Both the position numbers and the translations under genes were made by a program. A stretch of 64,000 nucleotides of DNA, from assembly GCA_910574455.1 (NCBI GenBank), contig CAJSYZ010000002.1, forward strand, positions 955,671 to 1,019,670, read 5' to 3'. Below, piece by piece: positions 46,786 through 58,781 of the stretch. Source of the DNA: Trichaptum fuscoviolaceum. Taxonomy: Eukaryota > Basidiomycota > Agaricomycetes > Hymenochaetales > Trichaptaceae. How positions within the stretch are numbered: position 1 is the first letter of the stretch; every line of letters begins with the position of its first letter. Below the pieces are notes generated by a model. It made no database searches. It saw only the letters and a program-made list of their open reading frames with translations, and was not told the DNA's origin.

Positions 46786-47634
46786 ATTTTGGACACTCTG
46801 CGCTTACTGTGGTGAATGTGAAACTATAAGTATTGTAATAAGATAAGTGAGTAAGGCTATGATTATGCAGAGGTAGGTTTTTTATCAGAACATGCGCTTC
46901 TGAAGCTTCGAGACTCGAGTAGTTGAGAGACGAGAGACAAGAGACGAAGCCGACGCACGGCAGGGTCTGTAGGAGGAGATGTTTGCCAAAGCGCCTATTG
47001 CCAAACAGACGCGTCGCGCGAGCGCCGACCGAAACGCGTGTCACGCCACGGGCACTTGCAGTTCAACGTCTCTTACTACATAGTACGAACGGAGCTATTC
47101 TTAAAACTAATCTATAACTCACATATTCTCTCGTCCTCAACAAAGCGAGAGATTTTGGTTGCATTATCCCTAAGGTTGTTGATACATTTGGAGTCATACA
47201 CTCACCAACATCTATAGTACTAACTGCCTCTGTATTATCTTAAAGCTGAACACTGAATACTGATGCACCCTTGGATCAATCAAAGAACTCATTCAAGCGC
47301 GTACAGTTTCAGTCTTATTATTCAAATTTCTCATCCAGTTCAACCCAATGCTTGCCTCGTTCGTTGGAAGTTGACGGCCGAAACGCCACTTAATTGCATC
47401 GAGCCGACGACATCAAATGTTGGAGAAGTGGGCCACATGTTCACCCCGAAAACTTGAAACGGCAAGTCCAAGTCTCAAAAACTTCGCCCAAGGATGGCGC
47501 AAGATTCTATTCGGGTTATCGTCAAACGCATGGAAGCGAAGCAATGAACTTAGCGCTTAACCTACTCCTGAAGTCGTCCAAAGACGTACGGGCGGTCACC
47601 GAGCCCGTTTCGTGTTATCATCGTACCGTCTGCC
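46786..47634. other. Divergent intergenic region LIP2/MFS
   Basis: No gene is seen. It must contain both promoters. I noted no clear TATA box or repeat. Confidence 0.4.
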
Positions 47635-50005
47635 ATGTCGACGGAAAACCTACCTCCTCCTGCATATGTGGACGACAGAAATAATGAGAAGAAACACGAT
47701 TCGCTCGTCGCTTCGTATGCGGAGGACTCTACCCAGGATCACCAAACCTTGGATCTCTACGACGGAGCTATCGACCCCGTTTACCAGGCTAAAGCGCGCA
47801 TTCTAAATCATGCAATACAAGAAATTGGAATGGGGAAATACCAGGTGAGTCTTCCAGTTTCAAACAACATACTGAAGGCTGACTATCTTTATGTTCCGGC
47901 GTAGTGGTATCTCTTCGTAGTTGCTGGCTTTGGATGGTTCTCGTGAGTGTGGTCTTATCTGGGGATCAAACAGGAGTCTAAAGTACGCTTTCCAGAGATA
48001 ATCTTTGGCCGGTATGCAAGAAATTTAATATTCTTTGGTGATCTGATGATGAATTCCCTCAGATTGTCACTGGGCTCATTTTAACGCCAGTTGTGAACGA
48101 GTTTCACTTCAACGGACCTTTCCTCAAACTTGGACAAAACATTGGGTTATTGGTCGGCGCCTTGTTCTGGGGCGTTGGTTGCGATATTTGGGGACGAAGG
48201 TAAGCAAGTGCATCCCAGAAAGCGTGTTGATCTGTAAGTCCTCCACATACGTAGATGGTCGTTCAACATTACGCTCTTCATCACCGCCGTCTTTGCTGTT
48301 GCTGCAGGAGGTTCTCCAAACTTCGTTGCCCTGACGTCATTAGCGGCACTTTGGAGTGTGGGAGTCGGTGGAAATCTTCCTGTGGACTCTGCTGTCTTCT
48401 TAGGTGCGTACGTAGCTCCTACCTATGATGTTGCTACTTAGTCAGAGAATTGTCTCAAGAATTCGTGCCCGGTAGTCACCAATACTTGCTTACCGTGCTA
48501 TCTATTTGGTGGGCGTTCGGTCAGCTGATCGGGAGTCTTGTGAGCAATAATGTGTTTCGAACTAATGACTGGAGGCTTAGATTGTGGGTCTTAGATCGCT
48601 TGGCCTCTTATCGCGAATTTCTCCTGCCCCACCACGACCACAACATCTGCGTGTCCACGCTCAGAAAACCAAGGATGGCGCTATTTCCTATTCACGATGG
48701 GCGGGCTCATGTTCCTCCTCTGGATCTTACGCTTCTTTGTATTCACCCTCTACGAGAGCCCGAAGTACCTCATGGGCCGCGGACGAGATGCTGAGGCGGT
48801 AGAAGTGCTGCACAAAGTCGCAAGGTATAACGGTATGGAGAGCAGTTTGAAGATCGAGCACCTTCAAGCTGTCGATGAGCGCTTCGCGTCTGACGTATCG
48901 CACGGCGATGTAGAGGCACCGGGAGTTGTTTTGGACAGTTCTGCCCGTGCAGCTATTCGAAGGAAGTTGGCGGGTTTCAACGGAAGTCATGTGAGGGCTT
49001 TATTTGCGACAAGAAAGCTAGCGTGGTCTACAAGCATCCTTATAGTGATCTGGGGTAAATATATTCAGTCAATATTATTTCACTGTCACTGAAAGCTTAC
49101 CATTCATTTAGCCTTGATCGGGCTTGCGTTCCCCTTGTCTGTCCATTCACATACTGTCATAATTGTTTTGTACTGAAGCCAGGAACTAATAGGTACAACA
49201 GCTTCGTCACGTTTTTGTAAGTCGTATCGATTCACAGCCAGAATTTAGAATTCGCTCAATATAACATAGCTTGGCAACCCGAGGTGCTGACTTTGGTGAC
49301 GGGTCTACCTACATAACGTATCGTAATGTGAGCTAATCTGTGCAAATGCATTATACTTTCTGTCTAATGATATCATAGCAAGTAATTATCAGCGTGATTG
49401 GTGTCCCGGGCGCGCTTCTCGCAGGGTGGGCTGTTGAGCTTCCTCATTTCGGCCGCAAAGGAACCCTTTCCCTATCAACGAGTACGTCTCTGCCTATTCC
49501 TCCCAAAGGCAATATACCATAACTTACGAAATCGACATGTTGGATTTTAGTCTTGACTGGCGTTTTCCTCTTTGCGAGCACCACTGCTAGGACATCAAAT
49601 GCCTTACTTGGATGGAACTGCGGATACAGTTTCACCAGCAATGTACGCCTCAATTGATCGACGTATGGTCGTGTTGAGGGATTGATGGCCTTTTGTCTAG
49701 ATCATGTATGGCGTCCTGTATGCTGTGTCTCCCGAATTATTCCCCACGAAAGATAGAGGAACCGGAAACGGAATTGTTGCTACTGCGAACAGAATTTTTG
49801 GCGTCATGGTTAGTTCGTATTTTGTTGCGTCGTTTGTCGTTTCTGAATGACACCGGCCGTACCGTACTTTTAGGCACCTATAATAGCACTGTACGCTAAC
49901 CTACAGACCTCGGTACCAATCTGGATTTCGGGTGCCATTTTCCTGGTTTCCGGCCTTCTAGCTCTGCTGATCCCTTTCGAGCCTCAAGGGAAGACGTCAC
50001 TATGA
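47635..50005 (+). CDS. MFS transporter (SV2/sugar-porter-like), 14 exons
   Basis: Fourteen exons splice without any stop to 549 residues. After a hydrophilic N-terminus (MSTENLPPPAYVDDRNNEK) come about twelve predicted membrane spans. The first loop has the MFS motif-A type sequence GCDIWGRRWSFN, followed by PVDSAVF, HQYLLTVLSIWWAFGQL, and the large central loop RGRDAEAVEVLHKVARYNG. The second half has a motif ELPHFGRKGTLSL, which mirrors motif A, then SPELFPTKDRGTGNGIVATANRIFGVM. The layout is that of fungal SV2-like general-substrate MFS transporters; substrate not predictable. Several exons are tiny (16, 24 and 25 nt), so automated gene finders may miss them. Plasma or vacuolar membrane is likely. 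Confidence 0.88.
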
Positions 50006-50242
50006 TGATACCTTCCTGGTTCGCATAAATCAAAGGTCTAGAGTACCCGTTTACTATGTATCGCAATTGTGAACCTCAGTCTCTCCGACTAATAGCCATC
50101 TTTGGCCCGGGGTATCACTTATTTCACATGCGTCGCAACTTGCAAGCTTTTTGTTCGAGTTACGTAATACGGTGAAAATTATAGTAGCGTCTTCGGGGAG
50201 CGCGTTCGACATCTTGAACCGTCTGTACTCTTTATTACCTCG

Positions 50243-51417
50243 GTGATTATGGACTGTGTACCAGAAGATAGTACTCGCCCGATGTCTACCTCTCACCATA
50301 ACTTCTATTTCCCGGATGGAAACATCATACTATCTGCAATTCATCGACCGATCTTTAAGTCCAAAAAAGCTCCACCCGAAGCAGAGTGCCTACTCTTTCG
50401 CGTCCACAAATCCATCCTTGCGAAATATTCAAAATTCTTTTCGACTTTATTTGATCTGCCTAACAGTCCAGAAAACTCACCGGACCCGCTATATGATGGA
50501 GTTCCTGTCATAGTCATGCCCGATAGCGCTGCAGAAATCGAGAGCTTACTGTCGTACTTCTATGCACCTTGGTGAGCTCATTCATATACCTGACAAGCTG
50601 GGTATATTTAACGAATCACAGGTCCATACATTTGCCGACTAATGATCCAGATATGATACCGAATATTGAAGGACTCCTCGCAACGGCAAGCAAATATCAA
50701 TTTGAGGATATTTGCTGTGCAATTATCGAGCATATTAAAGAGCAGTGGCCCAATGTCCTTGCACGATGGGACCTTTTCGCCGGATATGTCGGAGCAGGAG
50801 TAGAAACACCGTTCTTTCTTGCGATCGATTTCATACCTGAATCAGCAACTGCCGTCGCTCTAGCGCGAAAATACGATATATTCGAAATCCTTCCGGCTGC
50901 TTTCTATGACCTCAGTACTATCGCATCTCTCAGTGATTGGGACTACAGGTTCGCTAATGAGGAACACAGATCAGAGCTTGCTCTTGATTACTGCGGGAGA
51001 GCAGCTCGGTGGAAACTTTTGAGCCAAAGCGATACTATGGCCATTTTCCAGGGGCGGGAGATATTGGCAGTATATGCGCGTAAATTCAGTCAGCAATCGT
51101 TTTTCTACGAAGCTTGCAAGCCGGTACCGAATTCGGAGTGCTTAAAGGCTAGGGAACTACTCCGAAAGAAAATATATCCGGAAGGAGCTCAAGACATCCT
51201 AAGGCGCTTACAGACACTGATGGCGAGTGCTAGTGAACCCGTGTGTGGGCGTTGCCGTGGTACTATGGAATATTATATCGACAAGGAGAGGAAGGAAATA
51301 TGGTGTGCTCTTCCCGAAATATTCAATTTGCCAAAAGGTGCGCATCCTGCTGAATTCAAGGGAAGGTTGATAATAGCTGACTGTCGGCTGAAAGATTGTT
51401 GGACGGACGGGGGATAA
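50243..51417 (+). CDS. BTB/POZ domain protein
   Basis: Two exons (50243-50571 and 50622-51417) give 374 residues. The N-terminal BTB fold is visible: HNFYFPDGNIILSAI, then FRVHKSILAKYSKFFSTLF, VIVMPDSAAEIESLLSYFY, and DPDMIPNIEGLLATASKYQFEDICCAI. The rest is helical and ends with a Cys-containing region (VCGRCRGTMEYYI). Such BTB-only proteins form a large, mostly uncharacterised family in mushrooms. BTB domains mediate dimerisation and often recruit Cullin-3, but no partner can be read here. A second ATG at 50282 is possible as the start. Confidence 0.88.
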
Positions 51418-51709
51418 CAAACTCACCAGAGTTGAGAAGGCCTTAAACGTTACTTTCGTTCGGTATAATTTGATGTCTGAGTACGCTAATAATCACTTTT
51501 TTGTAAATGTTCGCAAATCAATTTGAATATTATTTCTTCAAGTACAGCAATTTATGGCCGCGCTCATTTATTCATGTTTATTCGTTACAGTATCACTGAA
51601 AACTTGAATACTGCGTATGTATAAGTCTACGCAGCCTCTTGGTTCGTGTACACAGTATGCGCCTACCATCCTTCGGCCCCCGACGCAGCAGCATTGGAGG
51701 TCGTGGGCA

Positions 51710-52868
51710 CGAGTCTGACGATGCACTAATCAGACCCGACTTTGCGAATGTGAACATGGCCTGCACCCAAGCAAGATCCGGATACGGCTCAGCAGGCTCG
51801 GTGTCTCAGGCTTTAACGCAAGCTTGGAGAAAGATGTGATGGGAAGCTGGTCTCTCAGAAACTGCGTGACAGCTTCTGTACCTTCAAAGGTGCGGAACTC
51901 CTAGGTCAGCGCAAGCATGTCACTCCAGAAAGCATCCTCGACGAGCAGAGCTGTAGCTCCAGCACCATCCCCGGCCTCGACAAGCTGTCCAAATCCTTGT
52001 AGCCATGAAGTGGCTACGGCAGTTGCATCTACGTTGTCCGGCATGTGCATTAAGCCTGTCAAGCGTAGGCAGAGAGCGTTGAGATGTTGCAGCTTCACCT
52101 CCTGGCATCGTAGTTGAGATATGGGAAGAAAGAGACCGTCAGGCAGACCTGGTGTATTAAATACAAGCCATTTACAGAGACTGCCTGTTCTGATGGCTGA
52201 CTCTGTAGCGTGGAGGGATCGGAAGAGGCTTGAATAGGGTACAAGCATAGATGGAGTCATTTGACGTCCAATGCATTCTACCAAAGGGTACTTTGATCGG
52301 ATTCACATCACCTAGCACCTGTTGACAGCCGTTACATTTCCCGTCTTGCTTGCGGAAAGGAAGCCCAATAGCAAGGTCAGGTACCAAGCTAAACCGGTAT
52401 TCCGACCTTACGAACCTTGATAGAGAGCAGCAGGGAAGTTGTCTAAATTGCATGGAACGTCGACTGCCTTGTGCGAGATCATGAGTTCTGCAAGTTCCAA
52501 GTGGGGTTGGATGCCAACCATGAGAGATAATGACATCGTAACTCAGCGCTGAGCTTTTAGCTTCGACTGAATTGATCATCAAGTTCATGTTCATGCTCAA
52601 AGAACCAGATTTCTTACTGCATCTGGAAGACAGAGGCAACGATGTATCCCGACACTTGACGTGTGCGATTTAATTCCGGCATCTGAAGCACAGCTATCAT
52701 AGTGCCAGAGTCTGAAAGATCAGCCTACCACTCCCGAAAGGCGAACAAGAGGTTTGAAAGCACCATTTCTATCGCATATGCTTGCCACACGACGTTCGGA
52801 GGTTGCAGGCAAGATCAATGATAAGGTTAGTTTTGGTGGTGGTGGTGGCGATGAATCGAATGGATCGA
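51710..52868. repeat. Segmental duplication, copy 1 (FMO 5' end plus upstream)
   Basis: About 1.15 kb that aligns colinearly with 57457-58572, diverged but obvious throughout (for example CCTGCACCCAAGCAAG, GCGTGACAGCTTCTGTACC and GTTTGAAAGCACCAT in both). Each copy contains the first coding part of a flavin monooxygenase on the minus strand and about 700 bases upstream. Each stops just before an unrelated plus-strand gene. Confidence 0.85.
51720..52108 (-). pseudogene. Flavin monooxygenase N-terminal (NTF2-like) fragment, copy 1
   Basis: The minus strand reads MPGGEAATSQRSLPTLDRLN, then (after a slip) DNVDATAVATSWLQGFGQLV and VEDAFWSDMLALT. A TAG stands where relatives have Trp, followed by EFRTFEGTEAVTQFL. 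This is the NTF2-like module that precedes the FAD domain in fungal FMO-type oxidoreductases. No GxGxxG flavin-binding part follows, so only the 5' fragment survives. Confidence 0.7.
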
Positions 52869-53001
52869 GGAGAGGGGAGTCTCAGGATGAAAGTGAAGTT
52901 TGCGCGGAGATGAAAAAAGGTCTCCAAAAACAGTCACACCGAATCTTGAGGTTTATTCACCATTCAACAACGACGACGACACAGGAACAGAGGGCACAGT
53001 T

Positions 53002-54614
53002 ATGTCTCGACTCACATCAATGACATTTCTTGGAACATGCAGTGGTGGAGGTCCAATATTATCTCGGTCATGCTCAGCAATCAGCTTGAATGTGCGGGAA
53101 GAATTACATGCTCATCGTAACCAGCACTGGTGTGAGTCCTTCGAACTCGAAGTAGTGTCCGTTTCTGACCTATGAAAAGATAGTGGTTGACTGCGCCGAA
53201 GGCACCCTGCTACAAATTCGGCGAGCAAACAATCCGAGGATCTACTTCAAGGACATTCGCAAAATCTTTGTTACTCATATGCATGGTGTGCATTCATCGG
53301 CCACTTCTGTGCTTTTACACTCAATCAGAAAGCAACGTAGCTGATCATATCATGGGCATCATACCACTCATGAGTAACGTGATGGCTGGTATTCGTAAAA
53401 GCGACGAGCATCTACGAGAAACAGTACGTTGTCGCAGTACGTTGCAGCGTCCATGCGCTCTTTGTACTAAATTCGCATGCAGGTCCGTATGGAACTCTAC
53501 GGCCCACAAGGTCTCCGCCGCTTTGTCCGAGAGAATCTATACGCAACACGAGCGAACCTCCTGGGCCGATACGCTGTTCACGAGCTGATCGACCCAGAAT
53601 CGTCATTTCGTGATGATGGTCATCTGGGTCAGCATCCAAACGAAAGCGCGGGATGCAACCTCGAAGCATCGGAGGATGGGCTGTGGCGAGACATCGTAGT
53701 AAATGCAGGCATGAGTGAGGATGAGGTGAATGTGCGAGTCGATGCGGGGCCCATCAAGCATAGAAGTGAGTATCGACGTCTTGCAATTGCCTGTGTTCTC
53801 CCTTTCCCCTGCTCAATGATCTGATCTCGAGTGACATGCTGATGCTGATTGTCGTATTCCTTCTCAAGTACCATGTCTTGGTTATGTATTTACGGAACGC
53901 GAAGATGACCCAACCGAGCCGCGACGAAAGGCAGTTATCCTCGGTGATACCTCCGACCCGAGTGCACTGAAGAAAATTGCAATGGATGCTTCGGTGCTAG
54001 TGCACGAAGCGACGAATGCGTGGATGCCACCTGGTCTCGAACGCCCTCCTCCTGATCTAAATGTTGCCAGAGCTAGAGCTGAAGTCCATTCTTTTAACAT
54101 CCCCAACTCCACCGCTTCTACCTCCAATCCAGGTAGATCCGATTCAACACCTTCTCCACCTTCGGGCGATAACCTCACTTTCTCTCAACCGATCACAGAC
54201 GGCTCATCAACCATCGAACAAGACTCTGAGCATGGAGCGATGGGGGATCTACAGCCCGTACAAGACACTCCCGCCTCCGTACGTGAATACGCAATCCAAA
54301 ACGGCCACTCTACGCCAGACATGGCGGGAAAGTTCGCCAAGTCCATTCGCGCGCGTGGGTTGTTCATGACGCATTTTTCCACGCGGTTCCCTGACGCAGG
54401 CTCTGACCCTCGTCTTCGACATCCTGACGATTCCGTGCCCCAAAGCAGCAGATTTAGATATCGCCAGCGTCTTTATACTCATCGCAAGAGCGTTATGGCT
54501 GAGATAGAGAGACAAGCAACAAAAGCCTGGGGATCATCTAAGACTTCAGCTGTTGCAGCGCGCGACCTGCTAAACGTCCGGATACCAGCCGTCGAACCGG
54601 AGGACGAGTATTGA
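53002..54614 (+). CDS. tRNase Z (short form), tRNA 3'-end endonuclease
   Basis: Five exons (53002-53131, 53184-53285, 53341-53423, 53483-53765, 53869-54614) give 447 residues with every junction in frame. Metallo-beta-lactamase landmarks: MTFLGTCSGGGPILSRSCSA at the start, WLVDCAEGTLLQIRR, the zinc-binding THMHADHIMGI (His75, His77, Asp79, His80), PIKHR, PCLGYVF, VILGDTS and LVHEATN. It cleaves the 3' trailer from pre-tRNA in nucleus or mitochondria. The Ala codon in the zinc motif is split by the 55-nt second intron; unspliced DNA reads HMHGVH and would look mutated. The final His motif is less clear after a Ser/Pro-rich insertion (about residues 280-340), with GLFMTHFSTRFPD downstream resembling the conserved HFSxRY motif. 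The upstream region is a segmental duplicate of that of the E2 gene. Confidence 0.92.
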
Positions 54615-55800
54615 GCTACACTACATTATTGCCTTGCTTATTATGGTTTCCTTTCAGTACGTGACTGGTGTACATTTATGTGATTCGTGCACTAAGGAAT
54701 TGACACCTACGAAGGACTGTAACTTTCGTACCTCAAGCGTAGAGGGATGTGCATGCGAAGTTTGATTTCTCTAAATCGATTAAACAAGCTATCCCTCTCA
54801 CCAATTTTATGCAACAACTCAGCATTGCATGCGTATACCCTGTGTCCAAGACCTCGAGCCGGGAAACACAATTTATAATAAAGTATAACTTCTTCAATCC
54901 CGAACGTCTCCTCATTCATCGGAGCTTTTTTTCGGACGGCATCCCTGCGCCATCTAATATCAAAGCGGATCATGGCCTCAACGCCTTCTGACGTAGAATC
55001 TTGTTCCTTGCATACTGCTTTGGCCTCTCGGGCTTTTCGCAGACTTGGTTATCCGCATTCTGAATCTGCGTTCTTCCTTTGGCTTAACATCAAAACCTGG
55101 GTACTATCATTCGGTATTGGGTGTCTTGACTAATACTCGCTACCATGATCAATTTTTGACCTCTAAGTTGGGTGGGTTCAACCTTTGAAAGTCTCGCACT
55201 GACTGTTATTCATTGTTTATTGGTTTGCTAGGCACATATCGGTAGCTTGATGGTCAGACAGCTTAGTTTGCTCCCGACGTCTCACTGGCACACTTTACGA
55301 CAAAGTAAAGTCTCTGATTCCGCTTTCGAACGATTCTGGGCCCCCATCTACTGTTCATGTCCGACTTGCGACAACGAATCATACGTCAAAGAAGAGACAC
55401 ATGCCAAGGTTCTGACGATGCATCTAAGGGTCGGATCGACGGGATCGTCGTTCGCCGTCTCCCTGTATTCAATCCTAACTTGACCATTAGGGTTTTTGGT
55501 ACGGGAATTCCCCGGTGGGTACGGATTGCCGAGTCTCATGCGACAACTGCGTCCCTCTATCAATTATAAGAGAGTGATGGTACAAATGAATGAATATGAC
55601 CATTGAAAGACACTTCGTCCTTTCGCATCGCATGTCCGATACCGACGGAATGGTCGTCTATGGCAGCACTTACGAACCCTTCGGTTCGAGGTGTCGCAGC
55701 GTTGTCGAATTCCGCGTACAGGCACCAGCACCAAGCACTACGCTGTAGAGATGGGTGCAGCGTGCCAGATGGCGGAAAAAAATCGGTCCTGGCAATGAGG
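54615..55800. other. Intergenic, no gene seen
   Basis: Short unrelated open frames only. It leads up to the TATA box of the small secreted protein gene. Confidence 0.4.
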
Positions 55801-55807
55801 TATAAAA
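55801..55807 (+). promoter_or_regulatory. TATA box of the small secreted protein gene
   Basis: TATAAAA followed by GAGCGG, 84 bases upstream of the ATG, a spacing typical of strongly regulated fungal genes. Confidence 0.65.
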
Positions 55808-55884
55808 GAGCGGACGTCTGCGAGCTTGGTTCGACATCTCAGAAGCACAACAAGTCTCCAGAGAACCCACCGATACAAGCCACC

Positions 55885-56610
55885 ATGCAGTTCATCGCTA
55901 AGCTTTCCATCGTCGCTCTTGCTTGCATAGTCGGCAGCGACGCAGCAATCGTGACGAGACGCGGAAACGTTGTGCGCAGCGCAGGACTGGAGCGCCGCCA
56001 AGGATCCGATGTCTGCTTCAGCGAAGGTTAGTTGTGTGTTCTAAGGAAGCTATATATCATCACTAACACATTATCATGGACAGCGGAAGGATTCTGCATC
56101 ATTGCTGAAAGCGTTGCCCCGACCATCGAGGATTGCCAGACCCTGGCCGACGGATTTGCCAATGAGTGAGTGCTACAAATCTACCAAGTATTGTCGGGAT
56201 GTCACTGATTGGACAATAATAAAGCAATGAGACATTCGCCATCCCGGCTGGTTCTTGGGAGTCATTTAACCTCCCTGGTGGGAACTGCAAGTTCAACGTC
56301 ACGAACACTGGCACGACTGAAATATCGATGTGCGCTTCTCGCATTGTGAGTGACCCGTCCTAGCTTCCTACGGAACAAATAATGATAGCTTGCTTTGTCT
56401 AGGCGGACGCTGGAGCTTTCCCGGCTTTGATCAACACTTGCCTGCCTCCCAACACAGATACCTTCACCGGGTGGCTATGGGAAAGCACTGAAGGTCCTTC
56501 TTGGACATTCGAGTGAGTCTCTTCAACTCAAGTCTATAAAATTGTGTGCTAAAACAGTATTCTCCAGGGTGTCTCGCTGCATCGAGGCGGATTGCGCTCC
56601 GGTTAGTTGA
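55885..56610 (+). CDS. Small secreted cysteine-rich protein
   Basis: Five exons (55885-56026, 56084-56165, 56225-56345, 56403-56512, 56568-56610) give 165 residues. A clear signal peptide (MQFIAKLSIVALACIVGSDA) is followed by a dibasic site (TRR) and a second possible Kex2 site (LERRQ), after which the mature part may begin. The mature protein has eight Cys (CFSEA, FCIIAE, EDCQTLA, GNCKFNV, MCASR, NTCLPP, SRCIEADC) and one NVT glycosylation site, and it ends APVS. Its size, Cys number and processing sites fit the small secreted proteins that mushrooms use at cell surfaces or toward hosts. I cannot place it in a family, and an effector role is only a possibility. Confidence 0.82.
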
Positions 56611-57093
56611 GGAGTGAGAACGTAGCTTCGAGAAACGCCTTGTACAAATTCGTGAGACAGAGTACATAGTAATTATACATATGTACAGGCTTGTACGTCG
56701 TTACTTCTCCTATAATATTCGCTTCTGCAAAAGAAGGAAACTCAAGGAAATCAAAATAATTCCTCTGAATTGATTGGCCTCAATTAACTGAAGAATTTTG
56801 CTCATCGACCCTATTTATTGCTCAGCTGTGTATCAGGTTTTCGGTTTTTGCATGTCAATCGAACAAGCCCTGATAGGTTTGCGAGGGACAAGATCAAATA
56901 CTATTTGTAAGGAATGTCCTATTATCTTTTAAAATCGTAACGACAATCAAAATTTAGTCAGTAAGTATAAAAGAAGGTGGAAATCTGTATATTCTTCGCC
57001 CCATTCTTCCCCTTTTCGATATTGGTCACAAAATTGCAGTGACCGTTTTTGCGAAAGAAAGAAAGGTGGCAGGCCTTTCAGGAAACGTACTTC
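56611..57093. other. Intergenic, no gene seen
   Basis: AT-rich 3' flank of the secreted protein gene. Nothing further was found. Confidence 0.4.
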
Positions 57094-57378
57094 TTATAGC
57101 CGACAAAGACCGGCCGCATCCCAGTTCTCACTTCCGACGCCGGCACTGACTATGAAAAGATCATAAGGGTCGTACTCCTTTTTTATCTTCAGCAGTCGAG
57201 GATAGTTCGTGCTGAAGAACGTCTGCTGGAAGATCGGTTCCCTGGCATCCACTACGTTCGAATAGGCACCACTGTCCGTCACGGTTTCGCCCGTCATCTG
57301 TGCCAGGATCGGCACCACTTCGTCCGTAATCTGTTTCTTGATGGCCTCCACCACAGCGGGGGTCGCACTGTCTAGCCA
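57094..57378 (-). pseudogene. FAD-linked oxidase (berberine-bridge type) C-terminal fragment
   Basis: The minus strand ends with the BBE C-terminal domain: DSGAYSNVVDAREPIFQQTF, FSTNYPRLLKIKKEYDPYDL and GVGSENWDAAGLCRL. In complete enzymes this follows the FAD-binding domain and helps close the active site. Upstream the sequence turns directly into the FMO fragment, with no FAD-binding domain, so it is a decapitated remnant. Confidence 0.8.
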
Positions 57379-57456
57379 TGTCTATCCGGCGACAAGCTAA
57401 GGAGGGGGGGGGCAGTCAGCGTACGCGAGTCTTTGCTGTGCGCCACTTCGGGTTCA

Positions 57457-57848
57457 CTGACGATGCCGGAACCAGCCCCGACTTTGGTTTCGAAGGTGAA
57501 CATAGCCTGCACCCAAGCAAGGTCCGGATAGGGCTGTTGCAGGCTCGTTGTCTCCGGCTTCAGGACAAGCTTAGAGAAGGATGTAAGGGGAAGCTGGTCC
57601 GTCTAGAAACTGCGTGACAGCTTCTGTACCTTCAAAGGTGCGGAACTCCCAATTCAGCGCAAGCATGTCTCTCCAGAAAGAATCAGAGCTGTAGCCCCAG
57701 CAGCATCCCCGGCCTCGACAAGCTGTCCAAAATTCTGTAGCCATGATGTGGCTACGGCAACCTCATCTACGTTGTTCGGCACTTGCACATTAAGCCTGTC
57801 AAGCGTCGGTAGAGAGCGCTGAGATGTTGCAGCTTCACCTCCTGGCAT
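57457..57848 (-). pseudogene. Flavin monooxygenase N-terminal (NTF2-like) fragment, copy 2
   Basis: It begins MPGGEAATSQRSLPTLDRLN and continues VPNNVDEVAVATSWLQNFGQ. After a frame slip it reads DSFWRDMLALNWEFRTFEGT, and after another PYPDLAWVQAMFTFETKVG. The Trp lost to a stop in copy 1 is intact here (LNWEF), so the two copies decayed independently. Confidence 0.7.
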
Positions 57849-58572
57849 CGTGGAAGAGAATTGGGGGAAAAGAGACCTTCAGGCAAAACCTGGTGCCTTA
57901 GATATGTACCGTTTCCAGAGACTGCCTGGTCTGATGGCTATCTCTGGAACGAGGAGGCGGGAGAGGCTTGAATTGGATACGAAGCACAGATGGAAGTCAT
58001 AAGACGGCCAATGGCATTCTACGAATGGTATTTTGATCGAATCTTCATCAAGCTTACAGCTGCTGACAGTCGTTACATTTCCCGTCTGGCTCGCCAAACT
58101 GATAATGAAGCCCAACAGCAAGTCGGATACCAAGCTGACAGCTTGCGAACCTTGATTTAGTCAAAGTTGCAGGGAACGTAGACTGCCTTGTGAGAGGTCA
58201 TGATAATGCAAATTCCAATCGAGGGTGGATACCTTAGTATGAGAGAGAATGCCATCGTAACTTGATAATTAATTCAGTCGAAGCTAAAGACTCAGCGCCA
58301 AGTTCATATTCATACCAAAGAGCCAGATAATGTAAGCTGGTGTTTCTTCGACATTCGTCGTGTGCGAACTAATTCCGAGAACTGAAACGATGCTATCATG
58401 ATGCCAGAGAATCTGAAAGATCAACCTGCCACGCCCGAAAGTTGAGCAAGGAGTTTGAAAGCACCATAATTATCGGATATGCTTTTTATAAAGAAATCAG
58501 GAGGTGTCCGAGCAAGATCAATAATACTTTTAGTGTTGGTGGTGGTGTGGTGGTGGTGTATCGAATAGAACG
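57457..58572. repeat. Segmental duplication, copy 2
   Basis: Second copy of 51710-52868, same orientation. Its right edge, with GGTGGTGGTG-type repeats, ends 210 bases before the E2 start codon. In copy 1 the equivalent edge is 134 bases before the tRNase Z start codon. Confidence 0.85.
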
Positions 58573-58781
58573 AACTTCAACGAAGAGAGTTGAAGACGAC
58601 ACTAGCAGGGTCCGAGTCCGGTTACATCATCGTCTTCAAATCCAAGTTCTTAGTTCAAGTTAAAAGCCTCTGCACCGTGACGCTCACGTGCCGCTGCCCC
58701 GGAGCTTCCCATCACTTCCTCTACAACGTCGAGATCGGTACGGAACATGGAGAACAGCTTGCAATTCTACCACGACGAGCC

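Noticed and set aside
53281..53338. tRNase Z seemed to have lost its zinc ligand (HMHGVH)
   Set aside because: A 55-nt intron with GTGTGC donor and CGTAG acceptor restores HMHADHIMGI, and the whole model closes at 1,344 nt, a multiple of three.
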